A stretch of 64,000 nt of DNA from RGIG6165 sp045538835 (GTDB taxonomy: Bacteria > Bacillota > Clostridia > Oscillospirales > Feifaniaceae): assembly GCA_045538835.1 (NCBI GenBank), contig JAZQEF010000018.1, forward strand, positions 248,001 to 312,000, read 5' to 3'. This document shows, piece by piece, positions 28,137 to 37,456 of this stretch. Every line of letters starts with the position of its first letter. Position 1 is the stretch's first letter. Position numbers and translations under genes: made by a program. The notes beneath the pieces are model-generated. The model worked only from the letters and a program-made list of their open reading frames with translations, was not told the origin of the DNA and did no database searches.

Positions 28137-31100
28137 ATGCTTAAAGACGGATTGTATGAACAAGTCATAAATAATAAATTAGACACAGAGCTTGCTGAAT
28201 GTACGGACAAGCTTTCTACAACTACGTCCATCGATAAGGCGGAGGCTTCTAAAGTGTTGTCTAAATATCTGACTGAGGTGGTTGAAAAAGGTTTAGATAA
28301 CATCATTGACAACGGCGGCGATATCTCTTCTCAGGTTGAACTTGTTAACAAGATTGTATCTGTTATAAAAGATGAAACAAGAGAATCAGACTTCTCTGAA
28401 ATGTCAGTTGCTGAACGCGCAGAGCAGTTATTGTCTCTTTTTGATAAGAAAAACAGCCTGCTTGCACTCAATGAAAATGCTAACATAATTCGTCCCGAGA
28501 CTTCTATTGCCCAGAGTAGCTTGTTTACCGGTGCAATTCATGAGCCTCAAATGTACACAGAGCTCAAGAAAGAGATTGTTTCCTGCAATCGTATTGATAT
28601 GCTTGTGTCGTTTATTAAATGGAGCGGATTACGTCTGATTATGGACGAGCTGACTGCATTCACAAAGAATGGTGGTGAACTGCGCATTATTACAACCTCT
28701 TATATGGGGGCAACTGATGTAAAGGCTATAGAAGAATTACGCAAACTGCCTAATACTCAGATTAAGGTTAGTTACGATACAAAACGTACTCGTTTGCATG
28801 CTAAAACTTATGTATTCTATCGTGATACGGGATTTACAACTGCCTACGTTGGTTCTTCAAACCTTTCCAATGCTGCTATTTCAAGTGGACTTGAGTGGAA
28901 CGTTAAGGTCACAAAGAAAGACCTTCCCGAAACCATAGATAAGATAGCTGCAACCTTTGAAAGCTATTGGAATTCAACTGAATTTGAATATTATTCCGAA
29001 GATCAAAAAGAACGTTTAGCAAGAGCTTTGAAAGCCGAGAAATATCATGACAGCAATAATCCCGAGCTATACACAATGGATATCCTCCCCTATTCCTACC
29101 AGCAGGAGATTCTTGATAAACTAAACGCCGAGCGTGAAGTTAGAGGATACTATCGCAATCTTGTTGTTGCAGCTACTGGAACAGGCAAAACAGTTATCTC
29201 TGCCCTTGATTATAAGAGATTCCGTAAACAGAATTCTGATAAACCTTGCAGATTGCTTTTTGTTGCTCATAGAGAAGAAATTCTTGCACAGAGCATTTAT
29301 ACATTTAGAGCAGTTCTTAAGGATGCCAACTTTGGTGAAATGTTTGTAGGAAAATATAACCCTGATAGCATCGATAATCTGTTTATATCGATTCAAACTT
29401 TCAATTCTCAAGATTTCACAGAGAAAACAACCGCTGATTTTTACGATTACATAATCGTGGACGAGTTCCACCATGCGGCGGCACCTACATATCAAAAATT
29501 ATTGGAATACTATAAACCTAAAATCCTTTTAGGTCTTACTGCTACGCCTGAACGTATGGACGGTAAAAGCATATTGTCATATTTCAATAATCGTATTGCG
29601 GCAGAAATCAGACTTCCTGAAGCAATTGATAGGAAGCTCTTGTGTCCGTTCCAATATTTTGGTGTAACTGATACCGTTGACCTTGACAATTTGAAATGGA
29701 CCGTTGGCGGATACGACAAAGGTGAATTATCACGTATATACACGTTTAGTGGTATAGCTGCAAATAGACGTGCAGACTTGATAGTAAACTCTTTGCTTAA
29801 ATATGTTACTGATATCAACTTCGTTAAGGGATTAGGTTTCTGCGTAAGCATCGAGCACGCAGAATTCATGTGCGGATATTTTAATGAACATGGTATTCCG
29901 TCAATGTATTTAACCGGAGCTTCACCTGATGAAGAGAGAAAATCCGCAAAAGAAAGTCTTGTTTCAGGCAAGGTTAGATTTATATTTGTTGTAGATATTT
30001 ACAACGAAGGTGTTGATATTCCTGAAGTTAACACCGTTTTATTCCTGCGTCCTACCGAATCATTGACAGTATTCTTGCAACAGTTTGGACGCGGACTTCG
30101 TTTATCTGAAGATAAGGAATGCCTGACTGTTCTTGATTTTATCGGTCAAGCAAACAAAAAATACAACTTTGAAGATAAATTTGCAGCATTACTTTCTAAC
30201 ACTACCCGAAGTGTAACGCGTGAAATCAAGGATGGCTTTGTGTCTGTACCAAAAGGATGTTATATTCAGCTTTAAAAGAAGGCTGCAAAATACATATTAG
30301 AAAACATCAGAGCATCCTACGGAAATACCGCAGGACTTGTTACTCGTGTCGCAAACTTCGAAGAAGACACTGGACTTGAACTCACTCTTGCAAACTTCCT
30401 TGATTATTATCATATTGATGCAAGAGCAATGTATAAGTATTCTTCGTTCGCAAGACTTTGTGCACGTGCCGATGTAATAGATGATTTCGAAGAATCAACT
30501 GAAGAAGCAATAACAAAAGCTTTTGCTCGCTTTGCATCTGTAGATTCAAGACGTTGGATTAAATTCTTAATAAAAACACTTAATAATCTTGATAACGTTG
30601 ATTTCTCTAAACTATCAGCTATTGAAAAGCGTATGCTTCAGATGTTCTATGTAACGGTATGGGGTAAATCTGTTGAAGATTGGGATTCCGATGAAGTTTT
30701 AGATAATTTCTACGCCTTAGCTGATAACCCGAGAATGCTTGGTGAGCTTATAGACTTATTAGAATACAACTATAACAAGATTGACTTTATAGATGAATCT
30801 GTAGATTTGGAATTTGATTGTCCGCTTGATTTACATTGTACATACACACGCGATCAGCTTTTGGTAGCTATGGATTTCATGAAGCCCAATACAGTCCGTG
30901 AAGGTGTAAAATGGCTTCCTGAAAAGGAAACTGACGTGTTCTTTATCACACTTAATAAGTCTGACAAAGACTATTCTCCGACTACAATGTACAATGACTA
31001 TTCAATAAATGAAAGTCTGTTCCATTGGCAAAGTCAGAGCACTACTGCGGATACCTCAACTACTGGACAAAGATATATTCACCACAAAGAAAGAGGTAGT

Positions 31101-31286
31101 AAGGTTCTTCTCTTTGTGCGCGAATTCAAGAATGATACATTCGGAAATACTGCTCCATATACATTCCTTGGAACTGCAAACTATGTAAAGCATAACGGTT
31201 CAAAGCCAATGAACGTTACCTGGAAACTGGATAAACCTATACCGGCTAAGTATCTTAAGAAAACAAATAAATTGGTGGTGGGATGA
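28137..31286 (+). pseudogene. PLD/DEAD helicase/DUF3427 protein interrupted by one in-frame stop
   Basis: The frame runs 712 codons to TAA at 30273-30275, and continues in the same frame without a break for 336 more codons to 31286. The whole would be ~1048 residues, the usual size of DUF3427 helicases. The N-terminal phospholipase-D-like nuclease has LHAKTYVF and GSSNLSNAA (about 220-245), followed by Walker A AATGTGKT (about 345), DEFHH (about 442), motif VI QFGRGLRLSED (about 650) and a C-terminal DUF3427 region (HHKERGSKVLLFVREF). The stop reads CAG CTT TAA AAG AAG, easily derived from GAA or another sense codon. The helicase and nuclease parts remain translatable; only the C-terminal third is lost unless the stop is read through. 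Confidence 0.85.
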
Positions 31287-31453
31287 TGACGAAAAATGAA
31301 TTTATAAAATTATTTTCTGAAATGATAAAACAAAGCATTGATAATAATCCAAGCATGAGCGAATGGGAAAAATGGTATAGAAAAACAGGTGTCGAGACTA
31401 CACAAAAACTTGCTGAGGAATATTATAGAGGACAAGAAAAATGGTTGAAGTAG
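31283..31453 (+). CDS. 56-residue hypothetical protein between helicase and Nudix genes
   Basis: The frame starts ATGATGACG, overlapping the helicase stop as ATGA, and ends inside the Nudix start region (TAG 31451-31453). It encodes MMTKNEFIKLFSEMIKQS and ends in EEYYRGQEKWLK, a helical, charged small protein. GGTGGTGGG provides the ribosome site. Overlaps at both ends indicate coupled translation. I do not recognise the family. Confidence 0.6.
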   Translation: MMTKNEFIKLFSEMIKQSIDNNPSMSEWEKWYRKTGVETTQKLAEEYYRGQEKWLK

Positions 31454-31839
31454 TTGCAGCCCTAATATGGGATAACGATAAATTTCTGATATGTCAGCGT
31501 CCTGCGAATAAAGCAAGGGCATTACTTTGGGAATTTGTTGGCGGCAAAGTTGAATCAGGTGAAACAAAGGAACAAGCTCTTATTCGTGAATGTCAGGAAG
31601 AACTTGCTATTACACTTTCGGTTGATGAGGTATTTATGGATGTTGTTCATGAATATCCTGACATTGCAGTGCACTTAACCTTGTTCAGTGCAACTATTGC
31701 CGAAGGGGTACCACAAAAGCTTGAACATAATGACATAAAATGGATAAAAGTATCGGAGATTGATAACTACTCTTTTTGCCCTGCAGATAAAGAAATATTA
31801 GAAAAATTAACTAAGGAGAATATTTATGCAAAAAATTGA
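31441..31839 (+). CDS. Nudix hydrolase (MutT-like)
   Basis: This 132-residue protein carries the complete Nudix box GGKVESGETKEQALIRECQEEL (G..E.......RE..EE; about residues 37-58), and the surrounding MutT fold with VAALIWDNDKFLICQRP. Members cleave nucleoside diphosphate derivatives such as 8-oxo-dGTP. It overlaps both its neighbours (13 bases upstream, 14 downstream), so it belongs to the helicase/GmrSD-like operon. A role limiting modified nucleotides in defence is conjecture. Confidence 0.9.
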   Translation: MVEVVAALIWDNDKFLICQRPANKARALLWEFVGGKVESGETKEQALIRECQEELAITLSVDEVFMDVVHEYPDIAVHLTLFSATIAEGVPQKLEHNDIKWIKVSEIDNYSFCPADKEILEKLTKENIYAKN

Positions 31840-33646
31840 TGGTTCACCTAAAAGTTTAAAACAACTTTTATTAAATACTAAGTACTCAATCCATTATTAT
31901 CAGAGAGAGTATATGTGGCAGCAAAAACAGATAGAAGAGCTCATCGACGATTTAACTTCTGAGTTCCTTATATATTATAAAAAAGGCGATGACAGACTTT
32001 CTGTTATGAATTATGGTGCATATTTTATGGGTTCTGTTGTTTTGGCAGGACGAGAAAATGCAATTATCGATGGACAACAACGATTTACTTCGTTGACGCT
32101 TATGCTGATGTATTTGCATAATAGATTAAAGATGATTGGTGAACCGTATTCTGTTATTGATCAGATGATTTTTTCGGAGTCATATGGTAAAAAATCATTT
32201 AACATTGATGTTGAAGATCGTTTTGATTGTATGAATGCTATTTTCTCTGAAAAACAATACGACATAACAGATGAAAGTGAGTCTGTTAAAAACCTTTATA
32301 GCAGATATGAAGATATAGTTGAACTTTTTCCTGAGGAAATTTCTGATGATATGTTATTGCATTTTTGCGACTGGTTAGCTGAAAGAGTATTTTTTATTGA
32401 AATTGTAACGAATACCGAGCAGGATGCGCATAAAGTATTTGTATCTATGAATGATAGAGGATTGAGTCTTACATCCACTGAAATGCTAAAGGGATATATT
32501 CTTTCAGAAATTAAAAATGATGATTTCAGAGAAAAATACAATGATTTATGGAAAGAAAAAGTATTGAAACTAAAGAATAATGATGATAAAGGCGACGAAC
32601 TATTCATTAAAGCTTGGTTAAGAAGCCAACACGCAGAGACCATACGTGAATCTGTAGTAGGCGCAGTTAACAAAGACTTTGATATAATAGGTGGACCTTT
32701 TCATAAGTGGGTTAGAGAAGAAAGAGAAAAATTATCCCTTAATACATCAGCTGATTTTGAATTATTTATTGATAAATTTGCGAAATTTGCGGAGATATAT
32801 TTAAAGGTTAAGGAAGCAGAGCAGATCTTTAGTGAAAAAACAAAATTTGTTTATTATAATGCACAGTTAGGTTTTACTCTACAACCTCAGTTCTTATTAG
32901 CTCCAATATGTTATGAAGATGGTTGGGAAACAATATATGAAAAAATAAATCTTGTTTCTCGATTCATCGATTTATTTATTGTCGCAAGAGTAACAAACTA
33001 TAAATCTTGTGATTATAGCACTATAAAGAATCATATTTTTGCATTGACAAAAAGTATAAGAAATGCGGATGTTGAATCATTAAAATCTATTTTAAAAGAT
33101 CATTATAATGCAATGAATTACAACGCTGACGAAGCCATTTATAGCTTTGGTTTGAATGGGTTTACAAAAAAATATATAAAACATATTCTTGCAAGATTAA
33201 CTGGATATATAGAAGAACAGTGCGGTGTTGATTCAAACTATCTTAACTATATAAATTATAAAACAAAAAATCCTTTTGAGATAGAACATATTATCTGTGA
33301 CCATTATGAAGATTTTATGGATGAATTTGCAGATAAGGAAGAATTTGTTAGATGGAGAAATGATATCGGTGGTCTTTTATTATTACATAAAAGTATCAAT
33401 GCCAGCTTAAATGATGAATCGTATATTTATAAATTGAACAGCTATTGTTCTAATGAAGGAAATATATATACTGAGTCTTTGGGTGAGCAAGCATATATAA
33501 ATAATCCTCGATTCAATAAGTTTATAAAAGAGAATGAACTGTTATTTGAACCATATGAAAAGTTTGGAAAAGATGAGATTGAAAAAAGGAATAAGCTTGT
33601 TGCTCAATTAGTTAAATTGGTTTGGAATACATCTATGTTTGATTAA
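31826..33646 (+). CDS. DUF262/DUF1524 protein (GmrSD-type modification-dependent endonuclease)
   Basis: This 606-residue protein joins the two domains of the GmrSD type IV restriction family in one chain. The N-terminal DUF262 has YYQREYMWQQKQIEELIDDL and the nucleotide-binding IIDGQQRFTSLTLM (DGQQR near residue 83). The C-terminal DUF1524 has FEIEHIICDHYEDF (His near 487) and DIGGLLLLHKSINASL, an HNH-like nuclease pattern. Such enzymes cut DNA with modified (often glucosylated) cytosines, so they complement type I restriction against phages with modified DNA. AAGGAG precedes ATG 31826. The family is clear; the exact target is not. Confidence 0.88.
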   Translation: MQKIDGSPKSLKQLLLNTKYSIHYYQREYMWQQKQIEELIDDLTSEFLIYYKKGDDRLSVMNYGAYFMGSVVLAGRENAIIDGQQRFTSLTLMLMYLHNRLKMIGEPYSVIDQMIFSESYGKKSFNIDVEDRFDCMNAIFSEKQYDITDESESVKNLYSRYEDIVELFPEEISDDMLLHFCDWLAERVFFIEIVTNTEQDAHKVFVSMNDRGLSLTSTEMLKGYILSEIKNDDFREKYNDLWKEKVLKLKNNDDKGDELFIKAWLRSQHAETIRESVVGAVNKDFDIIGGPFHKWVREEREKLSLNTSADFELFIDKFAKFAEIYLKVKEAEQIFSEKTKFVYYNAQLGFTLQPQFLLAPICYEDGWETIYEKINLVSRFIDLFIVARVTNYKSCDYSTIKNHIFALTKSIRNADVESLKSILKDHYNAMNYNADEAIYSFGLNGFTKKYIKHILARLTGYIEEQCGVDSNYLNYINYKTKNPFEIEHIICDHYEDFMDEFADKEEFVRWRNDIGGLLLLHKSINASLNDESYIYKLNSYCSNEGNIYTESLGEQAYINNPRFNKFIKENELLFEPYEKFGKDEIEKRNKLVAQLVKLVWNTSMFD

Positions 33647-33676
33647 AAAATATACTCTTAAAAATGGAAAATAGTT

Positions 33677-34027
33677 ATGATTAAATTTATTTGTTATCCA
33701 AAATGCACAACTTGTCAGAAGGCGAAGAAATGGCTTGATGACAACAAAATTGAGTATGAGCTTCGTGATATAAAAGAAGAAAATCCAAGTTTTGAGGAGT
33801 TGTCTTCCTGGTATAAAATAAGTGGACTGCCTTTAAAGAAATTCTTTAACTCATCAGGACTTTTGTATAAGTCTATGGAACTTAAGGACAAGCTCCCTAC
33901 TATGTCGGAAGAAGAACAATTAAAACTCCTTGCGACAGACGGAATGCTTGTAAAACGTCCGCTTGTGATCGGTGAGAATTTCGTTTTGGTAGGATTTAAG
34001 GAAAGTGAATGGAGCAAAAGCTTATGA
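33677..34027 (+). CDS. ArsC/Spx family thioredoxin-fold protein
   Basis: This 116-residue protein begins IKFICYPKCTTCQKAKKWLD with the CTTC redox pair and has KRPLVIGENFVLVGFKE near its end, as in the arsenate reductase-like YffB/Spx group. Members are either glutaredoxin-dependent arsenate reductases or redox regulators of RNA polymerase. No arsenic genes are nearby. Its role in the element is unknown. Confidence 0.88.
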   Translation: MIKFICYPKCTTCQKAKKWLDDNKIEYELRDIKEENPSFEELSSWYKISGLPLKKFFNSSGLLYKSMELKDKLPTMSEEEQLKLLATDGMLVKRPLVIGENFVLVGFKESEWSKSL

Positions 34028-34701
34028 TGATTAGTCCGGAAGGATATTATGAAATTTATTTAAAAGGTAAAACACAAGAACAAATTATGTCGACGATTCG
34101 GGGATTGAAAAATGAAATTGGACATTTAAAGAGTGTCATGGAGCATCCTGACTATGGTAAAGAAGTTATTATGATTCCCAGTGAATCAACACACCTTTGG
34201 TGTACTCGCTTGTATTTGAAGAGAGCTAAAAAAGCTTTAATTGAAACTGGTGGTACATATACTCCATCTCAAGCAGAATTAAAAGCACAAGATTTTGAAG
34301 AGAATATTCCTTATATAACAAAAATCATCTTTTCTATAGGTGGTTTTCATGGTGGATATGAAACATACACTATAGATTTGACTAGTGAACAACTTCGAAT
34401 GGATTTGGAACATTCTTTTATCCTTAAACCGTCTAATTTTTTTATCGAACCTGATTATCCTATGAGTAAAGAAGAATTTCTTGACAAACTTTGTGAACTT
34501 CATATTGGGGAATGGAGAAGATGTTATACAACAAAAAGATTTGGATATGAAGTTTTAGATGGTACTCATTGGGATTTAGAAATACATTTTTCTAATAAAA
34601 ATAAGCCTTTTAAAGTATATGGAGATAATGCGTATCCTTATAATTTTAATGAATTTCAGGAATTGTTTGGAATAAATATCAATGAATGTGAGGATGAATA
34701 G
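34024..34701 (+). CDS. Hypothetical protein
   Basis: I do not recognise a named family. The ~225-residue soluble protein has a C-terminal segment, YEVLDGTHWDLEIHFS then KPFKVYGDNAYPYNFNEF, of a kind I have seen in uncharacterised bacterial proteins. ATG 34024 overlaps the ArsC-like stop as ATGA with GGAG nine bases upstream; ATG 34009 (five more residues) is also possible. No signal peptide or membrane helix is visible. Confidence 0.65.
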   Translation: MMISPEGYYEIYLKGKTQEQIMSTIRGLKNEIGHLKSVMEHPDYGKEVIMIPSESTHLWCTRLYLKRAKKALIETGGTYTPSQAELKAQDFEENIPYITKIIFSIGGFHGGYETYTIDLTSEQLRMDLEHSFILKPSNFFIEPDYPMSKEEFLDKLCELHIGEWRRCYTTKRFGYEVLDGTHWDLEIHFSNKNKPFKVYGDNAYPYNFNEFQELFGININECEDE

Positions 34702-34713
34702 GAGGGAGTTATT

Positions 34714-35274
34714 GTGCGTAAAAATTTTGGAGCGAAAGCTATTTTATATCCGATGCCGGTGCTTATAATTGGCACATATGATGAGAACGGAAATCCTAAT
34801 GCAATGAATGCTGCATGGGGCGGTATAAGCGAGGAAACACAGATTTCTATCTGTGTTGACAATAGTCATAAGACTGCAAAGAACGTTGTTAAAACAGGTG
34901 CCTTTACCGTAAGTGTTGCAGACGCAGAAAATGTTGTTGCTTGCGACTATGTTGGCATTGTTTCCGGTAACAAAGAGCCTGACAAAATAGAAAAAACAGG
35001 TTGGCACGTCACAAAGAGTGAGTTTGTAAACGCTCCCCTATTTGATGAATTACCTATGGCACTTGAATGTAAGCTCATCAGTTATGACGAAGAAACTTGC
35101 AGACTTGTAGGCGGAATTATAAACGTCTGCGCTGACGAAAGAATCCTTGACGAAAACGGTAAAATCGATTTAACTAAGTTCTCCCCTATTACCTACGATC
35201 CGATAAATCACACTTATCGCAAGATTGGTGATGTGGTTGGCAAGGCATTTAGTGATGGATTAAAGTTGAAATAA
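34714..35274 (+). CDS. Flavin reductase family protein
   Basis: This 186-residue protein belongs to the flavin reductase/FMN-binding split-barrel family: KAILYPMPVLIIGTYDENGNPNAMNAAWGG near the N-terminus (key part PNAMNAAWGG) and later HKTAKNVVKTGAFTVSVAD. Such proteins bind FMN and reduce flavins or nitro compounds. The start is GTG 34714 with GGAGGGAG upstream. It is likely a passenger gene; no partner enzyme is visible. Confidence 0.88.
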   Translation: MRKNFGAKAILYPMPVLIIGTYDENGNPNAMNAAWGGISEETQISICVDNSHKTAKNVVKTGAFTVSVADAENVVACDYVGIVSGNKEPDKIEKTGWHVTKSEFVNAPLFDELPMALECKLISYDEETCRLVGGIINVCADERILDENGKIDLTKFSPITYDPINHTYRKIGDVVGKAFSDGLKLK

Positions 35275-35344
35275 ATTTTACGATTAGCAATAAAAAACAA
35301 GAATATTTCATATTATTTTCACCATACTATATCGTAAAGCATAT

Positions 35345-35734
35345 TTAAAAGGTGATATTTATGGATGAGAGTTTGGTATATGAATGGTTATTTTCAGTTA
35401 TAGCAGTATAAAACATATCTTTCCCTGTATTCTCTTTAAGTTTCTCTGCTATTGGTTTTATCTTGCAATACGCAATATCATATTCATCAGAAACTTCCCA
35501 GCAAACGTGTGCAGTTATTGGGATTGTAATAATACTGTCGTTTTCTTTGTAATGTACCGGAACTGTTATAGCTGATGATATGGGAACAACAAAATGCTTT
35601 GCAGTAACTAATATAGGCTTGTTACCTACTATCGCATAAAACCCTGTTGCAGAGCTTATATGCGGTTCATTTTCTGAAATATTTTTGGCACTAATATTTA
35701 CAGTAAGATATTTTAAAAATTCATAACTATTCAT
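35345..35734 (-). pseudogene. Truncated trypsin-like serine protease fragment
   Basis: The 129-residue product resembles the first part of a trypsin-fold protease: ATGFYAIVGNKPILVTAKHF contains a candidate catalytic His, and DEYDIAYCKIKP a candidate Asp, but the reading frame ends before any GNSGGP-type serine motif. Its 3' end runs directly into the broken start of a plus-strand frame (35361-35411), marking a recombination scar. The start overlaps the upstream HTH gene as ATGA-type coupling. It is probably inactive as a protease. Assignment rests on motif pattern only. Confidence 0.55.
35361..35411 (+). pseudogene. Possible 5' stub of a lost gene
   Basis: AAAGGTGAT followed by ATG 35361 begins a 16-residue frame (MDESLVYEWLFSVIAV) that stops inside the antisense end of the truncated protease. 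It looks like the start of a gene whose remainder was deleted, but could be chance. Confidence 0.3.
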
Positions 35735-35925
35735 TTGCTGAACATCCTTTCTACACTTTTATCAATATATTTGTCTAATTCTTTTCTTGGTACCTTCCAT
35801 ATCCTCCCGATACGAAACGCGCCAAGTTCACCACTGTTTAAGAGACGGTATAACGTGTTCTCGCCAATACCGAGATATTCCATCGCCTCATAAGCTGTTA
35901 AAACGTCATAATCGTTGTTAAACAT
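35731..35925 (-). CDS. Excisionase-family DNA-binding protein
   Basis: This 64-residue protein has the excisionase/MerR-like helix-turn-helix VLTAYEAMEYLGIGENTLYRLL followed by FRIGRIWKVPRKELDKYI. Such proteins act as recombination directionality factors or small repressors. AGGAGTGATTTT precedes ATG 35925. It is the second such protein in the element (the other is at 18123-18311) and is the first gene of a leftward pair with the protease fragment. Confidence 0.82.
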   Translation of the reverse strand: MFNNDYDVLTAYEAMEYLGIGENTLYRLLNSGELGAFRIGRIWKVPRKELDKYIDKSVERMFSK

Positions 35926-36046
35926 TATAAAATCACTCCTAACATTAAGTATATTTAAATGTTATGTTTATTCATTATTAATCGGTTTCTGACAACAGAA
36001 AAATAGATATTATAACTATGAAATCAATAAACGAGAGGTGATTTTT

Positions 36047-36331
36047 ATATTTGACAACGCACATTTTATTTCAAGCGGTATCCAGAATAACGTACCGCCA
36101 CTTCTGCAATTCATTATGTGGGAGCTTATTAAACAGATGCCTGTAGATAAAGACTATCTACAGGTTTTTTCTTTGTCTGTAAATGGTGACAGCCAGAGAA
36201 TTAAGCACTCTCAGGAAGTTCCTGAGTATTGCAAGGAATACGTTATCACCATAGAAAACCCTGTTACAGAAAAAGTTTTTGTAATAGATGATACAACACA
36301 CTCTACCATGATATTGGCAGAGGAATATTAA
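36047..36331 (+). CDS. DUF960 family protein, apparently starting at ATA
   Basis: This ~94-residue protein matches the DUF960 family found on mobile elements: FDNAHFISSGI near the start, EYCKEYVIT and VFVIDDTTHSTMILAEEY at the end. Family members begin MFDN, so the start should be codon 36047, which is ATA, preceded at proper distance by AGAGGTGA. The only standard start upstream is GTG 36038, which lies inside the ribosome site itself. The function of DUF960 is unknown. The amidoligase gene follows 17 bases later. Confidence 0.8.
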   Translation: MFDNAHFISSGIQNNVPPLLQFIMWELIKQMPVDKDYLQVFSLSVNGDSQRIKHSQEVPEYCKEYVITIENPVTEKVFVIDDTTHSTMILAEEY

Positions 36332-36348
36332 ATCGGGAGGATTATTAA

Positions 36349-37455
36349 ATGAATAAACAAATAACTTGCTCTGAGTGTGGAGCAGTATTAGCAGAAAGAT
36401 ATATGTATAATTTTGAGGAGCAGTATTTTTGCGAGGAGTGTCTGAACAGATGCACTACCATTTGTGATAACTGCGGTGAAAGAATTTGGAGACATGAAGT
36501 AGAAGGCGATTGCAACTACACCCTCTGCCCACATTGTTACGAACACAGTTACACCACTTGCGAGGACTGCGGACGGTTGATTCATAACGATGATGCATTC
36601 TACTCGGATGTTGATGACTACCCATATTGCAGAGATTGTTTTGAACTCCGTAACAATAAATCAATTAAAAACTACTGTTATAAGCCTGAGCCGATTTTCT
36701 ACGGCTCAGGCGATTTATTTTATGGCATTGAATTGGAGATCGACAAGGGTGGCGAAGACTACTTAAATGCTCAAAATTTGCTTGATATTGCAAATGAAAC
36801 TGACGAAAGAATTTACTGCAAACGTGATGGCAGTATAAATAACGGTTTTGAAATAGTTTCTCATCCTATGACTCTCGACTATCACACCAACAGTATGAAC
36901 TGGGCTGAAATTCTAAAGAAAGCAGTAGACTTAAACTACAGAAGCCACAACACTTCTACTTGCGGGTTACATATACACTGCTCTCGCTCTGCCTTCGGTA
37001 AAGATTATGAGGAGCAGGAACAGGCAATCGGAAGAGTCGTTTTCTTCGTTGAGAAACACTGGAACGAACTCGTAAAATTCAGTCGCAGGACCCTTGATAA
37101 CTTAAATCATTGGGCAGCAAAATATGCAACCCTCTCCCCCACTACGGAAGAAACCTATAAAAAAGCGAAGGATGTACGTATGGGCAGATACGTTGCAGTC
37201 AATTTAGAGAATGCAGAAACCATAGAATTCCGTATGTTCAGAGGAACATTACGCTACAAAACATTTCTCGCAACTCTGCAGTTAGTTGATGAAATCTGCT
37301 ACTGCGCCATCACTATGACGAACCGGGAAATGGAATCTATGTCCTGGCTTGACTTTGTTGAGCGTATTCTACCTAAAAAGTCGGAACTTATAGAGTATCT
37401 GAAAGAAAAAAGACTCTACGTAAATGAAAACGTAACGGAAAGTGAGGAGATGTAA
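36349..37455 (+). CDS. Amidoligase-family protein with N-terminal zinc ribbons
   Basis: This 368-residue protein has four to five CxxC pairs in its first ~100 residues (CSECGAV, CEECLN, CDNCGE, CPHCYE, CEDCGR, CRDC), then a COOH-NH2 ligase domain of the amidoligase family: FYGIELEID near residue 126, CGLHIHCSRSAF near 205 and NAETIEFRMFRGTL near 287. These enzymes are related to glutamine synthetase and glutamate-cysteine ligase and are predicted to form amide bonds on peptides or proteins. The next gene encodes a class II glutamine amidotransferase, a pairing noted for this family. The substrate is unknown. Confidence 0.88.
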   Translation: MNKQITCSECGAVLAERYMYNFEEQYFCEECLNRCTTICDNCGERIWRHEVEGDCNYTLCPHCYEHSYTTCEDCGRLIHNDDAFYSDVDDYPYCRDCFELRNNKSIKNYCYKPEPIFYGSGDLFYGIELEIDKGGEDYLNAQNLLDIANETDERIYCKRDGSINNGFEIVSHPMTLDYHTNSMNWAEILKKAVDLNYRSHNTSTCGLHIHCSRSAFGKDYEEQEQAIGRVVFFVEKHWNELVKFSRRTLDNLNHWAAKYATLSPTTEETYKKAKDVRMGRYVAVNLENAETIEFRMFRGTLRYKTFLATLQLVDEICYCAITMTNREMESMSWLDFVERILPKKSELIEYLKEKRLYVNENVTESEEM

Positions 37456-37456
37456 G

